The position numbers were made by a program, and so were the translations under genes. Shown here in pieces: positions 1 through 7,499 of a stretch of DNA of 64,000 bases; the first letter of the stretch is position 1; each line of letters begins with the position of its first letter. The notes beneath the pieces are model-generated. The model did no database searches and was not told the DNA's origin. It saw nothing but the letters and a program-made list of their open reading frames with translations. The DNA comes from Shinella pollutisoli (lineage in GTDB: Bacteria; Pseudomonadota; Alphaproteobacteria; Rhizobiales; Rhizobiaceae): assembly GCF_024609765.1 (NCBI RefSeq), contig NZ_JANFDG010000017.1:1-64000 (forward strand), given 5' to 3'.

Positions 1-1
1 C

Positions 2-346
2 GGCGCCATCACCGGCATCGGCTGCGTGCTGCCGAAGGAGGTGATCCACATGTGCAACCTCGCCAAGGCCGCCGCCAAGGGCGACCCGGATGCGCGCGCC
101 CGTGCGCTGGAGCTGGAGGCGGCGCTCGCCGTCCTCTCCTCCTTCGACGAGGGCCCGGACCTGGTGCTCTACTTCAAGCACATGATGGTGCTGAAGGGGG
201 ACAAGGAATACACGCTGCACTTCAACGAGACGGACGTGCTCTCCGACAGCCAGCGCGGCTATGTCGAGGCGCAGCTCAGGCTGTTCGACACCTGGTATGG
301 CGAATGGAGCAAGCTGCCCGGCGCCGTCCAGGCCTGCAAGCCGTAA
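2..346 (+). CDS. DHDPS/NAL-family aldolase, C-terminal part (5' truncated)
   Basis: Open frame from the window edge encoding the last 114 residues of a protein of the dihydrodipicolinate synthase / N-acetylneuraminate lyase family. These are TIM-barrel enzymes that use a Schiff-base lysine to cleave or condense 2-oxo acids. What is visible is the helical C-terminal region (GAITGIGCVLPKEV, then FDEGPDLVLYFKHMMVLKG and YTLHFNETDVLSDSQRGYVE), which matches the usual C-terminal helices of this family. The catalytic lysine and tyrosine lie outside the window, so the substrate cannot be assigned. A strong terminator follows at 368-403, which separates it from the ureohydrolase gene. The internal CTG/ATG codons near 26-52 are not the start, because the reading frame and family homology continue to base 2. 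Confidence 0.8.
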   Translation, partial: GAITGIGCVLPKEVIHMCNLAKAAAKGDPDARARALELEAALAVLSSFDEGPDLVLYFKHMMVLKGDKEYTLHFNETDVLSDSQRGYVEAQLRLFDTWYGEWSKLPGAVQACKP

Positions 347-367
347 GCACCCGCCTCCCCGGACAGA

Positions 368-403
368 AGGCCCTTCCGCACAGCCTGTGCGGGAGGGCCT
401 TTT
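368..403 (+). terminator. Rho-independent terminator
   Basis: A 15-bp stem (368-382 with 386-400, one G-U pair) closed by a 3-nt loop and followed by TTT. It lies 22 nt after the stop codon of the DHDPS-family gene and has the form of a classical intrinsic terminator. Confidence 0.85.
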
Positions 404-417
404 CCTGTGCATTCCGG

Positions 418-443
418 GGTACGAACGCGGGCGCGTTCGTGCC
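418..443. promoter_or_regulatory. Inverted repeat upstream of the agmatinase-family gene
   Basis: Perfect 9-bp arms ACGAACGCG (421-429) and CGCGTTCGT (432-440) around a 2-nt centre. With one mismatch the arms extend to 12 bp (418-443). It lies about 100 nt before the start at 545 and just after a terminator, a position suited to an operator for the downstream gene. No regulator is identified, and a simple RNA hairpin is the alternative. Confidence 0.4.
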
Positions 444-544
444 ACATTCGCCGTGGCCCGGCTGATTCTGCGGGGCCTGCCACAGGTTCACAACCAGGGC
501 GCGGGCGGCGGGCGAACGGACCCCTGCCGCGCCGGAGGGAAGCG

Positions 545-1522
545 ATGACGACGAAAGCCTTCAACCAGCCGCTCGGCGGCAACGAGATGCCCCGTTTCGG
601 CGGTCCCGCCACCATGATGCGCCTGCCGACGCAGCCGACCACGGAAGGGCTCGACGCCTGCTTCGTCGGCATCCCCATGGACATCGGCACCTCGAACCGG
701 CCGGGCACGCGCTTCGGGCCGCGGCAGATCCGCACCGAGAGCTGCATGATCCGCCCCTACAACATGGCGACGCGCGCGGCGCCCTTCGACAGCCTGCAGG
801 TGGCCGATATCGGCGACGTGGCGATCGACACGTTCAACCTGCCGAAATGCATCGACATCATCACCGACGCCTATCGCGAGATCATCAGGGACGGCTGCAA
901 GCCGCTCACCCTCGGCGGCGACCACACGCTCTCCTACCCGATCCTGCGCGCCATGGCGGAGAAATACGGCCCCGTCGGCCTGATCCACGTCGATGCGCAC
1001 GCCGACATCAACGAGCACATGTTCGGCGAGCCGATCGCCCACGGCACCCCCTTCCGCCGCGCGGTCGAGGCCGGCGTGCTCGACACGAAGCGCTGCATCC
1101 AGATCGGCGTGCGCGGCACGGGCTACGCTGCCGACGATTTCGACTGGCCGCGCGAGCAGGGTTTCCGCGTCGTGCAGGTGGAGGAGTGCTGGCACAGGTC
1201 GCTGACGCCGCTGATGGAGGAGGTCCGCGCGCAGATGGGCGACGGGCCGGTCTACCTCACCTTCGACATCGACAGCCTCGACCCCTCCATCGCGCCGGGC
1301 ACGGGCACGCCGGAGATCGCCGGCCTCAACACCATCCAGGCGCTGGAGATCATCCGCGGCTGCTGGGGCCTGAACCTCGTCGGCTGCGACCTCGTCGAGG
1401 TCTCGCCGCCCTACGATCCCTCCGGCAACACGGCGATCACCGCCGCCAACCTGCTGTTCGAGATGCTCTGCGTGCTTCCGGGCGTCCAGCGCCGCCAGAG
1501 CAATTCCGGCGAAAGCGCATAG
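545..1522 (+). CDS. speB: Agmatinase / guanidinobutyrase-type ureohydrolase
   Basis: A 325-residue protein of the arginase/agmatinase superfamily, which hydrolyses a guanidino compound to urea and an amine at a binuclear manganese centre. The metal ligands are all visible: GGDHTLSYP, HVDAHADIN and FDIDSLDPS. The N-terminal stretch with GGNEMPRFGGPATMMRLP resembles guanidinobutyrase/guanidinopropionase-type enzymes as much as SpeB, so the substrate may be agmatine or a guanidino acid. The ATG at 545 is chosen because GGAGGGA (534-540) precedes it; the open frame upstream to 407 has no such signal. A RidA gene follows after 63 nt in the same direction. A polyamine-type ABC transporter and aminoaldehyde-type dehydrogenases lie within 10 kb, which fits amine catabolism. 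Confidence 0.88.
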   Translation: MTTKAFNQPLGGNEMPRFGGPATMMRLPTQPTTEGLDACFVGIPMDIGTSNRPGTRFGPRQIRTESCMIRPYNMATRAAPFDSLQVADIGDVAIDTFNLPKCIDIITDAYREIIRDGCKPLTLGGDHTLSYPILRAMAEKYGPVGLIHVDAHADINEHMFGEPIAHGTPFRRAVEAGVLDTKRCIQIGVRGTGYAADDFDWPREQGFRVVQVEECWHRSLTPLMEEVRAQMGDGPVYLTFDIDSLDPSIAPGTGTPEIAGLNTIQALEIIRGCWGLNLVGCDLVEVSPPYDPSGNTAITAANLLFEMLCVLPGVQRRQSNSGESA

Positions 1523-1585
1523 CGGCTTCACATCCGCAATCGCGAGAAACAAATCACCCTGTCAACCCGAAGAAGGAGAACAACC

Positions 1586-1924
1586 ATGATCAAGCGTCTG
1601 AAACCCGGCAAGCGTTTCTGCCAGGCCGTCGTCGTCAACGGCGTCGTCACCACGGCGGGCGTCACCGGCGAGGGAGCCGACACCGCCAGCCAGACCCGCC
1701 ACATCCTATCGCAGATCGATGCGCTGCTCGCCGAGGCCGGCACGTCCAAGGCGAAGCTGATCAGCGCCAGCATCTGGCTGCGCGACATCGCCCATTTCGC
1801 GCAGATGAACGACGTGTGGGACCAGTGGGTCGACCAGGACAACCTGCCGGTCCGCGCCACGGTGGAAGCGCGTCTCGCCACGCCGGAACTGCTGGTGGAA
1901 ATCCAGGTCAGCGCTCTCGTCTGA
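1586..1924 (+). CDS. RidA (YjgF/YER057c/UK114) family protein
   Basis: A 112-residue protein of the RidA family, small trimeric cytoplasmic enzymes that hydrolyse reactive enamines/imines produced by PLP enzymes or amino-acid oxidases. The arginine that binds the substrate carboxylate (LPVRATVEARL) and the conserved C-terminal glutamate (LLVEIQVSAL) are both present. The start follows AAGGAGAA at 1573-1580. It lies 63 nt after the agmatinase-family gene without a terminator between, so the two are probably co-transcribed. Its role may be to remove imine intermediates of amine breakdown. Which RidA subfamily it belongs to cannot be settled by eye. Confidence 0.88.
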   Translation: MIKRLKPGKRFCQAVVVNGVVTTAGVTGEGADTASQTRHILSQIDALLAEAGTSKAKLISASIWLRDIAHFAQMNDVWDQWVDQDNLPVRATVEARLATPELLVEIQVSALV

Positions 1925-1936
1925 CCGACGATGGAG

Positions 1937-1957
1937 CCGGCCGGGCTTCCCGGCCGG
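1937..1957. terminator. Intergenic hairpin between convergent genes
   Basis: Perfect 8-bp arms CCGGCCGG (1937-1944 and 1950-1957) with a 5-nt loop, 12 nt after the ridA stop and before the stop of the convergent small gene. It can serve as a terminator in both directions, although only a short T-containing tail follows on the + strand. Confidence 0.6.
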
Positions 1958-1963
1958 TTCTCC

Positions 1964-2146
1964 TCAGATGAGGCCGAAGACCACGGCGCTCACGAAGAGG
2001 AAGGCGGAGACGACGGCGAGGCTGCTGACGAGCGCCTGCCGCTCCGCGCGGCGGGTGCGGCGGCTGCCGAGCGTGCCGGCGCCGGCCGCATCGAGGGAAC
2101 CATGGGTGGATCGGCCGCCGAAGATTGCATTGCGCATCGCCATCAT
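1964..2146 (-). CDS. Small single-pass membrane protein, function unknown
   Basis: A 60-residue frame with a basic, glycine-rich N-terminal half (RNAIFGG, GSRRTRRAERQ) and one C-terminal hydrophobic segment (SSLAVVSAFLFVSAVVFGLI), giving an N-in tail-anchored appearance. I do not recognise the family. Two ribosome-binding patterns precede it: GAGGA placed for ATG 2146, and GAAGGG placed for the in-frame ATG at 2137, so the true start may be three codons downstream. It is convergent with ridA across a hairpin. An AT-rich stretch with promoter-like sequences lies at 2210-2290. Coding is likely because the sequence has the form of a membrane protein, but it could be a chance frame. Confidence 0.5.
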   Translation of the reverse strand: MMAMRNAIFGGRSTHGSLDAAGAGTLGSRRTRRAERQALVSSLAVVSAFLFVSAVVFGLI

Positions 2147-2229
2147 CCCTTCGTCCTCAGGCCGTTTGCCGGCCTCCCGGAAAGACGGGCCTCATGGCCC
2201 GCCCGTTCTCGAAGGAAATTTATACAGGA

Positions 2230-2257
2230 ACCCTATAAGATTGGTAGGGTATTTTTT
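2230..2257. promoter_or_regulatory. AT-rich inverted repeat with T-run
   Basis: ACCCTA (2230-2235) and TAGGGT (2245-2250) form perfect 6-bp arms around a 9-nt centre, followed on the + strand by T6 (2252-2257). The stretch is unusually AT-rich for this DNA. On the - strand it reads as a possible promoter for the small gene ending at 1964 (TTGAGA and TATAGG/TATAAA-like boxes). On the + strand it would resemble a weak terminator without a gene to terminate. Which role applies is unknown. Confidence 0.35.
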
Positions 2258-2299
2258 CTCAATTCCGCCACAAAGATGAACGGGCCTTCCGCCTGAGGC

Positions 2300-3487
2300 T
2301 CATTCGACGATCGTCGCGATGCGGAACTTCCGCTTCTCGAGCTCCGGGAAATAGGTCGCCGCATCGAAATAGCTTTCCGGCGCGTGCACCCCGGGCTTCC
2401 TCGGATGGGCGAGGATGAGCTGGGCGGCGATGGAGGCGTTCATCGAGGTGCAGGCGTCGACATAGGGCGCATAGAGCGGATCGGGCGAGACCGTCACCTC
2501 GACGCGCACGGTGCGCGCCACCCCGTCCTTGCGGCCGCGGCCGATGGCGAAATGGATCTCGTGGCTCTCCTGCGCCGGGATCTTCTCCGCGTTCCTGCGC
2601 ATGTTGCGCTCGATCACCTTGTTCAGCACGTCGAGCGGCTTCACCCTGACGCCGCCGATCGTGACCGGCTCGTCGAAATCGCCGAAGCCGGCCTTGACCA
2701 GCCCTACCCATGCCTCGTGCTCGCGGTGCGGCAGGTGCAGCTTCCAGGAGAATTCCCGGATGCCCTTCTCGCGGATGCCGTCGGCGAGCGGCACGGTGAG
2801 CTGCTCGGAATGGGGCGAATGCATGAACTCGCAGCGCCCCCAGGGCTCCGGCAGATCGAGGAACTCGCGGCCGCTCATCGGCGGGCATTCGACATGCTTT
2901 CCGTCATAGAACTGCGTGCTCGGATGGGCGTATTCGGCGAGCACCGTCGAGACGCTGTAGGGCGGCACCAGCACCGGGTTCTCCTCGCCGGTGAGCTCGG
3001 CCGCCCAGTAGAGGTTGATCCGGTCGATCTCGTCCAGCTGGTCGGCGACAGCCCGGCAGATGACGTTCGACATGCCCGGGTCGGCGCCGCAGCCGATGAC
3101 GGCGGCAACGCCCGCCGCCTTGAAACGCTCGTGCTCGGCAAGCTGCTTGACCGTATAGGTGCCGAGTCCGCCGAGGTCCATGTAGGCGACGCGGGCGGCA
3201 AGCGCCGCCGCGAAGATCGCCATCTGGAAGCCGAGCAGCGTCGGCACGCAGTTGATGCAGATATCGGCCCCGGCGATCGCCCGCTCCAGCGCCGCGGCAT
3301 CCGTCACGTCGAGATCGACGAGCGCGATGCGCGGGTCGCCGAGATCGGCCGCCAGCGCCTCCATCTTCTCCCGCGAGGCGTCGCAGAGGCGGATTTCGGC
3401 GATGTCGATAATGGTGCGGTCGGAGACGAGGTCGCGCACGATGCCCGCGCCCATGAAGCCCGCGCCGCCGAGAATAGTGATGATCAT
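2300..3487 (-). CDS. Saccharopine dehydrogenase-like NAD(P)-binding oxidoreductase
   Basis: A 395-residue protein that begins with a Rossmann dinucleotide-binding loop (ILGGAGFMGAGIV, residues 4-16) and continues through the saccharopine-dehydrogenase-like fold (ADICINCVPTLLGFQ, then IGCGADPGMSNV). Family members reduce an imine or split a secondary amine with NAD(P)H, for example saccharopine, homospermidine/carboxyspermidine or opine-like compounds. The residues visible do not fix the substrate. It is the downstream gene of a pair with the aldehyde dehydrogenase (20 nt apart), with AAAGGA before ATG 3487. In an amine-catabolic neighbourhood it could act on an imine formed between an amine and a keto acid. 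The family call is firm; the reaction is unknown. Confidence 0.82.
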   Translation of the reverse strand: MIITILGGAGFMGAGIVRDLVSDRTIIDIAEIRLCDASREKMEALAADLGDPRIALVDLDVTDAAALERAIAGADICINCVPTLLGFQMAIFAAALAARVAYMDLGGLGTYTVKQLAEHERFKAAGVAAVIGCGADPGMSNVICRAVADQLDEIDRINLYWAAELTGEENPVLVPPYSVSTVLAEYAHPSTQFYDGKHVECPPMSGREFLDLPEPWGRCEFMHSPHSEQLTVPLADGIREKGIREFSWKLHLPHREHEAWVGLVKAGFGDFDEPVTIGGVRVKPLDVLNKVIERNMRRNAEKIPAQESHEIHFAIGRGRKDGVARTVRVEVTVSPDPLYAPYVDACTSMNASIAAQLILAHPRKPGVHAPESYFDAATYFPELEKRKFRIATIVE

Positions 3488-3506
3488 CGGTCTTTCCTTT
3501 GTCTGT

Positions 3507-5012
3507 TCAGGCGTGCTTGCGCCCGCCGTCCTCGTAGAACCAGTCGTCCGGGTAGGGATACCACCAGTCCTGCACGACCGGCTTGTGGTCGATGATGACC
3601 ATCTTCGAGCGGCGGAAGGTATCGAGGCCGAGGCGGGAGAGCTCGCGGCCGAGGCCGGATTTCTTCCAGCCGCCGAAGGGCAGCGCGTCGTTGTCGATCA
3701 GCGGGTTGTTGACCCAGACCATGCCGGCCTCCAGCCGCTCGGCCGCCTCCATCGCCTCCTCCAGCGACGTGGTGAAGATCGAGGCGCCGAGGCCGAACGC
3801 GCTGTCGTTCGCCCGCGCGATCGCCTCGTCGAAATCGGCAACCCGCATGATCGCCGCGACCGGGCCGAAGCACTCCTCGCGCAGGATCGCCATGTCCGGC
3901 GTGCAGTCCGTCAGGATCGTCGGCTCGTAGAACCAGCCGACCGGCTCGCTTTCCGGGATCTTTCCGCCGGTGACGACGGTCGCACCCTTCGCCGTCGCAT
4001 CCTCCACCAGCCGCATGACCTTCGCCCGCGCCGCCTCGCTGACGAGCGGGCCGATCTCGGCGCGGGAAAGGCCGTTGCCGATCCGAAGCCGCCGCGTCTC
4101 GGCGGCGAATTTCTCGACGAAGGCGTCGTGCACGGCGTCGACCACGAAGAAACGCTCGGCCGAGGTGCAGACCTGGCCGGACATGTGGAAGGCGGCGGTG
4201 ACGGCGCCGGCGGCGGCCACGTCGAGCGGCGCATGCGCCGTCACGATCAGCGGGTCGGAGCCGCCCGCCTCGATCACCGCCGGCTTCATCTCGGCCGCTG
4301 CGGCCATCGCCACCGCACGGCCCGCCGCGACCGAGCCGGTGAAGGCGACGGCATGCGTCTTCGGCGAGGCGATGAGGGCTGCCGCAAGCTCCGCGCCGCC
4401 CGGCAGGCAGGCGATCAGCCCCTCCGGCAACGCCTCGAACACCTCCATGAACTTGAGCGTCGACAGCGTTGTGGCCGGCGCCGGCTTGACGATGCAGGCG
4501 TTGCCGGAGGCGAGCGAGGCGGCCACCGTCCAGCACATCAAGAGGATCGGGAAGTTGAACGGCATGATGTGCACGCTCACCCCCAGCGCCTCGTAGCGGG
4601 CGTGCTGGAAGGAGCCGGCCTGCGTCGTGCCGGCCACCTTGCCGGCCTCGTCGCGCGCCATCTCGGCGAAATAGCGGAAGGCGCCGGCGCAGTTCGCCAC
4701 CTCGCCGATCGCCTCCGGATAGGGTTTTCCCATCTCGCGCGACATCAGCTCGGCGCAGCGGCGCATGTCCGTCGCCTCGATGCGGGTTGCGATGCGGTGG
4801 AGGACGGTGGCGCGGCTCTTGGCGTCGAGGCGCTTCCAGGCCGTCTGCGCGGCGGTCGCCGCGTCGAGCGCCGCCTCCATCTCGGCCGGCGTCGTGTCGG
4901 CGATGGCGCCGACGGCGACGAGCCGCGCCGGATCGGTCACCGCATGGCGCCGGCCGGCGCTCGGGACATAGGCCGGGTGCCGGTAGTGCACGGGATCGGC
5001 GGGGTCGAACAT
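3507..5012 (-). CDS. NAD(P)-dependent aldehyde dehydrogenase
   Basis: A 501-residue member of the aldehyde dehydrogenase superfamily, which oxidises aldehydes to acids. The catalytic cysteine lies in SGQVCTSAERFF, the general-base glutamate in VIEAGGSDPLIV, and the late conserved block EECFGPVAAIM is present. The length is normal for the family. The sequence style is closer to succinate-semialdehyde / acyl-aldehyde dehydrogenases than to the second dehydrogenase of the region at 14189. ATG 5012 is preceded by GAAGGAAGAG. It is followed after 20 nt by the saccharopine-dehydrogenase-like gene, and a palindromic repeat separates it from the upstream cupin gene. It probably oxidises an aminoaldehyde or semialdehyde made by the other enzymes of the cluster. 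Confidence 0.9.
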   Translation of the reverse strand: MFDPADPVHYRHPAYVPSAGRRHAVTDPARLVAVGAIADTTPAEMEAALDAATAAQTAWKRLDAKSRATVLHRIATRIEATDMRRCAELMSREMGKPYPEAIGEVANCAGAFRYFAEMARDEAGKVAGTTQAGSFQHARYEALGVSVHIMPFNFPILLMCWTVAASLASGNACIVKPAPATTLSTLKFMEVFEALPEGLIACLPGGAELAAALIASPKTHAVAFTGSVAAGRAVAMAAAAEMKPAVIEAGGSDPLIVTAHAPLDVAAAGAVTAAFHMSGQVCTSAERFFVVDAVHDAFVEKFAAETRRLRIGNGLSRAEIGPLVSEAARAKVMRLVEDATAKGATVVTGGKIPESEPVGWFYEPTILTDCTPDMAILREECFGPVAAIMRVADFDEAIARANDSAFGLGASIFTTSLEEAMEAAERLEAGMVWVNNPLIDNDALPFGGWKKSGLGRELSRLGLDTFRRSKMVIIDHKPVVQDWWYPYPDDWFYEDGGRKHA

Positions 5013-5045
5013 GATACTCTTCCTTCGTTGTCGGAGGGTGGGAAA

Positions 5046-5160
5046 GCCCCCTCACCCTGCCCTCTCCCCGAGGGGAGAGGGAAAGCCGCATATGCCGCCG
5101 CCGCCTCCCCTTCTCCCCGGCGGGGAGAAGGTCGCCCGAAAGGGCCGGATGAGGGGGCGG
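5046..5160. repeat. Palindromic intergenic mosaic element (RIME-like), copy A
   Basis: Begins with CCCCCTCACCCTGCCCTCTC and contains two strong hairpins, CCTCTCCCC/GGGGAGAGG and CCTTCTCCCC/GGGGAGAAGG, followed by a CCGGATGAGGGGG end. The same modules recur in this window at about 5.97, 7.5, 10.44, 21.7 and 55.8 kb, always between genes. The form fits the mosaic elements described in rhizobia, known to me as RIME; the family assignment is by resemblance. Confidence 0.8.
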
Positions 5161-5169
5161 CCCCTTGCC

Positions 5170-5517
5170 TCACCGGATCATGTAGACCTTCTTCACCGTC
5201 TCGTGGACGGTGCATTCGCCCTTCCAGCCCTCAGGGAAGAAGGCGGCGGTGTCGGGGGTGATCTCGATCACCTCGCCGCTTTCGTGCACATAGGTGCAGC
5301 GGCCCTCCAGGAAGTGGCAGAACTCGTCGCGGGTGACGTGGCAGAACCATTTTCCGGGCGTGCATATCCACAGGCCGCATTCGGACCGGCCGTCCGGGCC
5401 CTTGTGGATGACCTTGCCGGAGGTGCGGCTCTCGCCCTCGATCATCGTCGGGATGACGCCCCAGTCCTTGAGGTCGGTCTCCTCGAGCGGCTTGCGCATC
5501 AGCGGGGTGGCGGTCAT
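5170..5517 (-). CDS. Cupin-domain protein (cupin 1 of a tandem pair)
   Basis: A 115-residue single-domain cupin. The beta-barrel motifs are seen as GLWICTPGKWFCHVTRDEFCHFLEG and later FFPEGWKGECTVHE. The same pattern (W.CTPG.W, RDEFCHF, PEGWKGECTV) characterises the small cupins related to EutQ/ureidoglycine aminohydrolase-type proteins (DUF861-like). Metal binding by the His and Glu residues of the first motif is plausible. The next gene upstream, at 5539, is a paralogue. ATG 5517 has GAAAGGA upstream. The function is unknown; it may be an isomerase, a deaminase or a binding protein for an intermediate of the amine/sugar pathway around it. Confidence 0.82.
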   Translation of the reverse strand: MTATPLMRKPLEETDLKDWGVIPTMIEGESRTSGKVIHKGPDGRSECGLWICTPGKWFCHVTRDEFCHFLEGRCTYVHESGEVIEITPDTAAFFPEGWKGECTVHETVKKVYMIR

Positions 5518-5538
5518 GGGATGTCCTTTCTCTGCCGG

Positions 5539-5901
5539 TCAGGCCAGCATGTAGATGTTGCGCATGGTCTCGATGACGGTGCATTCGCCGGTCCAGCCGG
5601 CGGGGAACATCACCGCCGTTCCGGCCTCGACCTCGATCACCTCGCCCGTATCCGAGCGGTAGACCGCCCGGCCCGCCACGAAATGGCAGAACTCGTCGCG
5701 CGGGATCGACAGCCGCCAGCGGCCGGGCGTGCAGACCCAGATGCCCGTTTCCGGCCGGTTGTCCGGTCCCTTGTGCAGGAGCCGGCCGGAGGAATGCGAC
5801 TGCCCTTCGAGGCAATCCGGCTGGTCGCCCCAGTCGACGAGGCCGGCGAAGGTGGTGGCGTTGTGGATGTGCGGCGCCGAGGATTTCAGGGTGGCGGTCA
5901 T
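5539..5901 (-). CDS. Cupin-domain protein (cupin 2 of a tandem pair)
   Basis: A 120-residue cupin that shares the complete pattern of its downstream neighbour: GIWVCTPGRW, RDEFCHFVAG, VMFPAGWTGECTV and a final IYMLA versus VYMIR. It is therefore a tandem duplicate separated by 21 nt. The ATG at 5901 is chosen because MTATLK matches the MTATPL start of the paralogue and a GAGGGGG ribosome site precedes it; an in-frame ATG farther upstream (5967) lies in repeat DNA. The two copies may form a heteromer or act on successive intermediates. No biochemical function can be read from the sequence. Confidence 0.82.
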   Translation of the reverse strand: MTATLKSSAPHIHNATTFAGLVDWGDQPDCLEGQSHSSGRLLHKGPDNRPETGIWVCTPGRWRLSIPRDEFCHFVAGRAVYRSDTGEVIEVEAGTAVMFPAGWTGECTVIETMRNIYMLA

Positions 5902-5904
5902 GGC

Positions 5905-6122
5905 GATACCCCCCTCTGGCCTGCCGGCCATCTCCCCCTCAACGGCAAGGCTATCGCATATGGGCATGGCCCCTCATCCGGCCTGCCGGCCACCTTCTCC
6001 CCGCAAGCGGGGAGAAGGAAATTTGCCGCGCCGTTTTCCCGGACCCGTACCCTCTCGTTGGGCACGTCCCCTCTCCCCGCTTGCGGGGAGAGGGTTAGGG
6101 TGAGGGGCAAAACCATATGCGA
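5905..6122. repeat. Composite mosaic repeat (half element plus copy B)
   Basis: The left part (about 5908-5937) is half of the CCCCTCTGGCCTGCCGGCCATC-type module that is complete at 40.9 kb. Next, AAGGCTATCGCATAT (5947-5961) and ATATGCGA (6115-6122) bound copy B, which contains CCTTCTCCCC/GGGGAGAAGG and CCTCTCCCC/GGGGAGAGG hairpins. The first of these ends is the same as the terminal repeat of copy D at 10.44 kb. The internal part is nearly identical to copy C at 7.5 kb. No gene is seen here. Confidence 0.8.
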
Positions 6123-6165
6123 CCGCCCTGTCTTCGAGGGGGGAGATGGATGGAGGGGGTGAGCG

Positions 6166-7461
6166 TCACGCACCGGCATAGCTCCCCGTCCGCACCAGCT
6201 CATCGAGGATGCCGGCGGCCTTTTGCGGGCCGTTGCGGGCCTGCATGTGCGCGCTGGTGGCGGCAAGCTTCGCCTTCATCGCCGGGTCGTTGATGCAGGT
6301 TTCGAGCTTCGCGGCGAGGTCGGCGTCGGTCCAGTCGTAGCGCGGCATCTTGAAGCCGTGGCCGGTCTCGTCGACGCGGGTCGCATTGTCGTGGCCGTCC
6401 CAGACATAGGGCATGATGATCGCCGGCTTGCCGAAATAGAGGCATTCCGTGAACGAGTTGTTGCCGCCGTGATGGATGACGGCGTCGACCTGCGGGATGA
6501 CGGAGGGCTGCGGGAACCAGCTGTCGATGATGACGTTGCCGGGCAGATCGCCATACTCGCCCATGTAGTCGCCGACATTGACGAGGGCGCGATAGGGCAG
6601 CTTGCCGATGGTGACGATCAGGCGCTTGAGCAGCCCCGTGTCGCCGGCCCCGAGCGAGCCGAAGGAGATGTAGATCAGCGGCTTGTCGTTGTTTGCGGCG
6701 AAGGTCGGCACCTCGTAGGGCTTCTCCTTGCGCACGCAGCCTTCGAGATACTGGAATCGCTTCGGATCGAGCGGATGCGCGCGCTCGAACTTCACCGGCT
6801 CCGGATAGAGCAGCAGGTTCATGAAGGGCGAGGCTTCGAAGAACTGGCCGATCGGATAGGCCGCCTCGCCGCATTCCGCAAGGAAGCCGTTGAAATCGTC
6901 GTGGATCGGCTTGATGACCTCGTTGAAGCGGTCGCGATAGGCCTGGTGGCAGGAAAAATCCTTCTCGCCGCAGCCGGAGAGATGCGGCGGGATCTTCGGG
7001 TCCTCGATCTCGTTCTCCGAGCAGGAGATGATGCGCACCCAGGGCTTGCCGAAGCGCTTGATCGCCGGGAAGAGGATGACGTTGTCGACGCAGATGAGGT
7101 CCGGCGAAATCTTCGCCAGCACGCCGGGCAGGTCCTTCTCCGCCCATTTGGCGCTGTCGACGATCGCCGTCCAGCAGTCCTTCACGTAGTTGTCGATCTG
7201 GTCGTAGGGCGACTTGCGGAAGTTCGGGATGTGGCCGTTGATGAAGTCCTCCCAGAACTTCGCCATCTGCTCGGGCGGCATCGGCTCGGAGAGGTTCACG
7301 GGATGCGCCTCGAAGCCGTAGCCCTCGTAGACGGAGACGAAGCCGGGGTCGGAGAGGAAGACGGCCCTGTGGCCCAGCGCCTCCACGGCCTGGGCGATGC
7401 CGACGGAGTTGAGCGCCGGGCCGAAGGCCGCTTCCGGGAAGAATGCGATGGTCTTTGACAT
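6166..7461 (-). CDS. UGT/MGT-like glycosyltransferase (paralogue 1)
   Basis: A 431-residue GT-B glycosyltransferase of the UDP-glucuronosyl/macrolide-transferase type. The donor-binding half shows SFGSLGAGDTGLLKR and the HHGG loop (VIHHGGNNSFTECLYFGKPA, then MPYVWDGHDNATR). The N-terminal acceptor half begins KTIAFFPEAAFGPALNSVG. It should transfer a sugar from a nucleotide donor to a small acceptor in the cytoplasm. The gene at 12875-14170 is a paralogue of the same length that shares most motifs, including LSGCG and DPSPW/EASPF regions. The ATG at 7461 is preceded by AGGGGAACACC; longer frames run into repeat DNA. A glycosyltransferase inside an amine-transport and oxidation cluster is unusual. 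Confidence 0.88.
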   Translation of the reverse strand: MSKTIAFFPEAAFGPALNSVGIAQAVEALGHRAVFLSDPGFVSVYEGYGFEAHPVNLSEPMPPEQMAKFWEDFINGHIPNFRKSPYDQIDNYVKDCWTAIVDSAKWAEKDLPGVLAKISPDLICVDNVILFPAIKRFGKPWVRIISCSENEIEDPKIPPHLSGCGEKDFSCHQAYRDRFNEVIKPIHDDFNGFLAECGEAAYPIGQFFEASPFMNLLLYPEPVKFERAHPLDPKRFQYLEGCVRKEKPYEVPTFAANNDKPLIYISFGSLGAGDTGLLKRLIVTIGKLPYRALVNVGDYMGEYGDLPGNVIIDSWFPQPSVIPQVDAVIHHGGNNSFTECLYFGKPAIIMPYVWDGHDNATRVDETGHGFKMPRYDWTDADLAAKLETCINDPAMKAKLAATSAHMQARNGPQKAAGILDELVRTGSYAGA

Positions 7462-7499
7462 GGTGTTCCCCTGTTTTCTCGATATCGGTGTTGCCGGCT

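Noticed and set aside
488-1552. 354-codon open frame on the - strand
   Set aside because: Antisense to the ureohydrolase, whose metal-binding motifs are complete on the + strand.
2230-2257. Hairpin plus T6 considered as a terminator on the + strand
   Set aside because: No + strand gene ends nearby: ridA ends at 1924 and has its own hairpin. The AT-rich stretch is more plausible as a promoter region for the - strand small gene.
3252-5261. 669-codon open frame on the + strand
   Set aside because: Antisense to the saccharopine-dehydrogenase-like and aldehyde dehydrogenase genes and running into a repeat; no recognisable protein.
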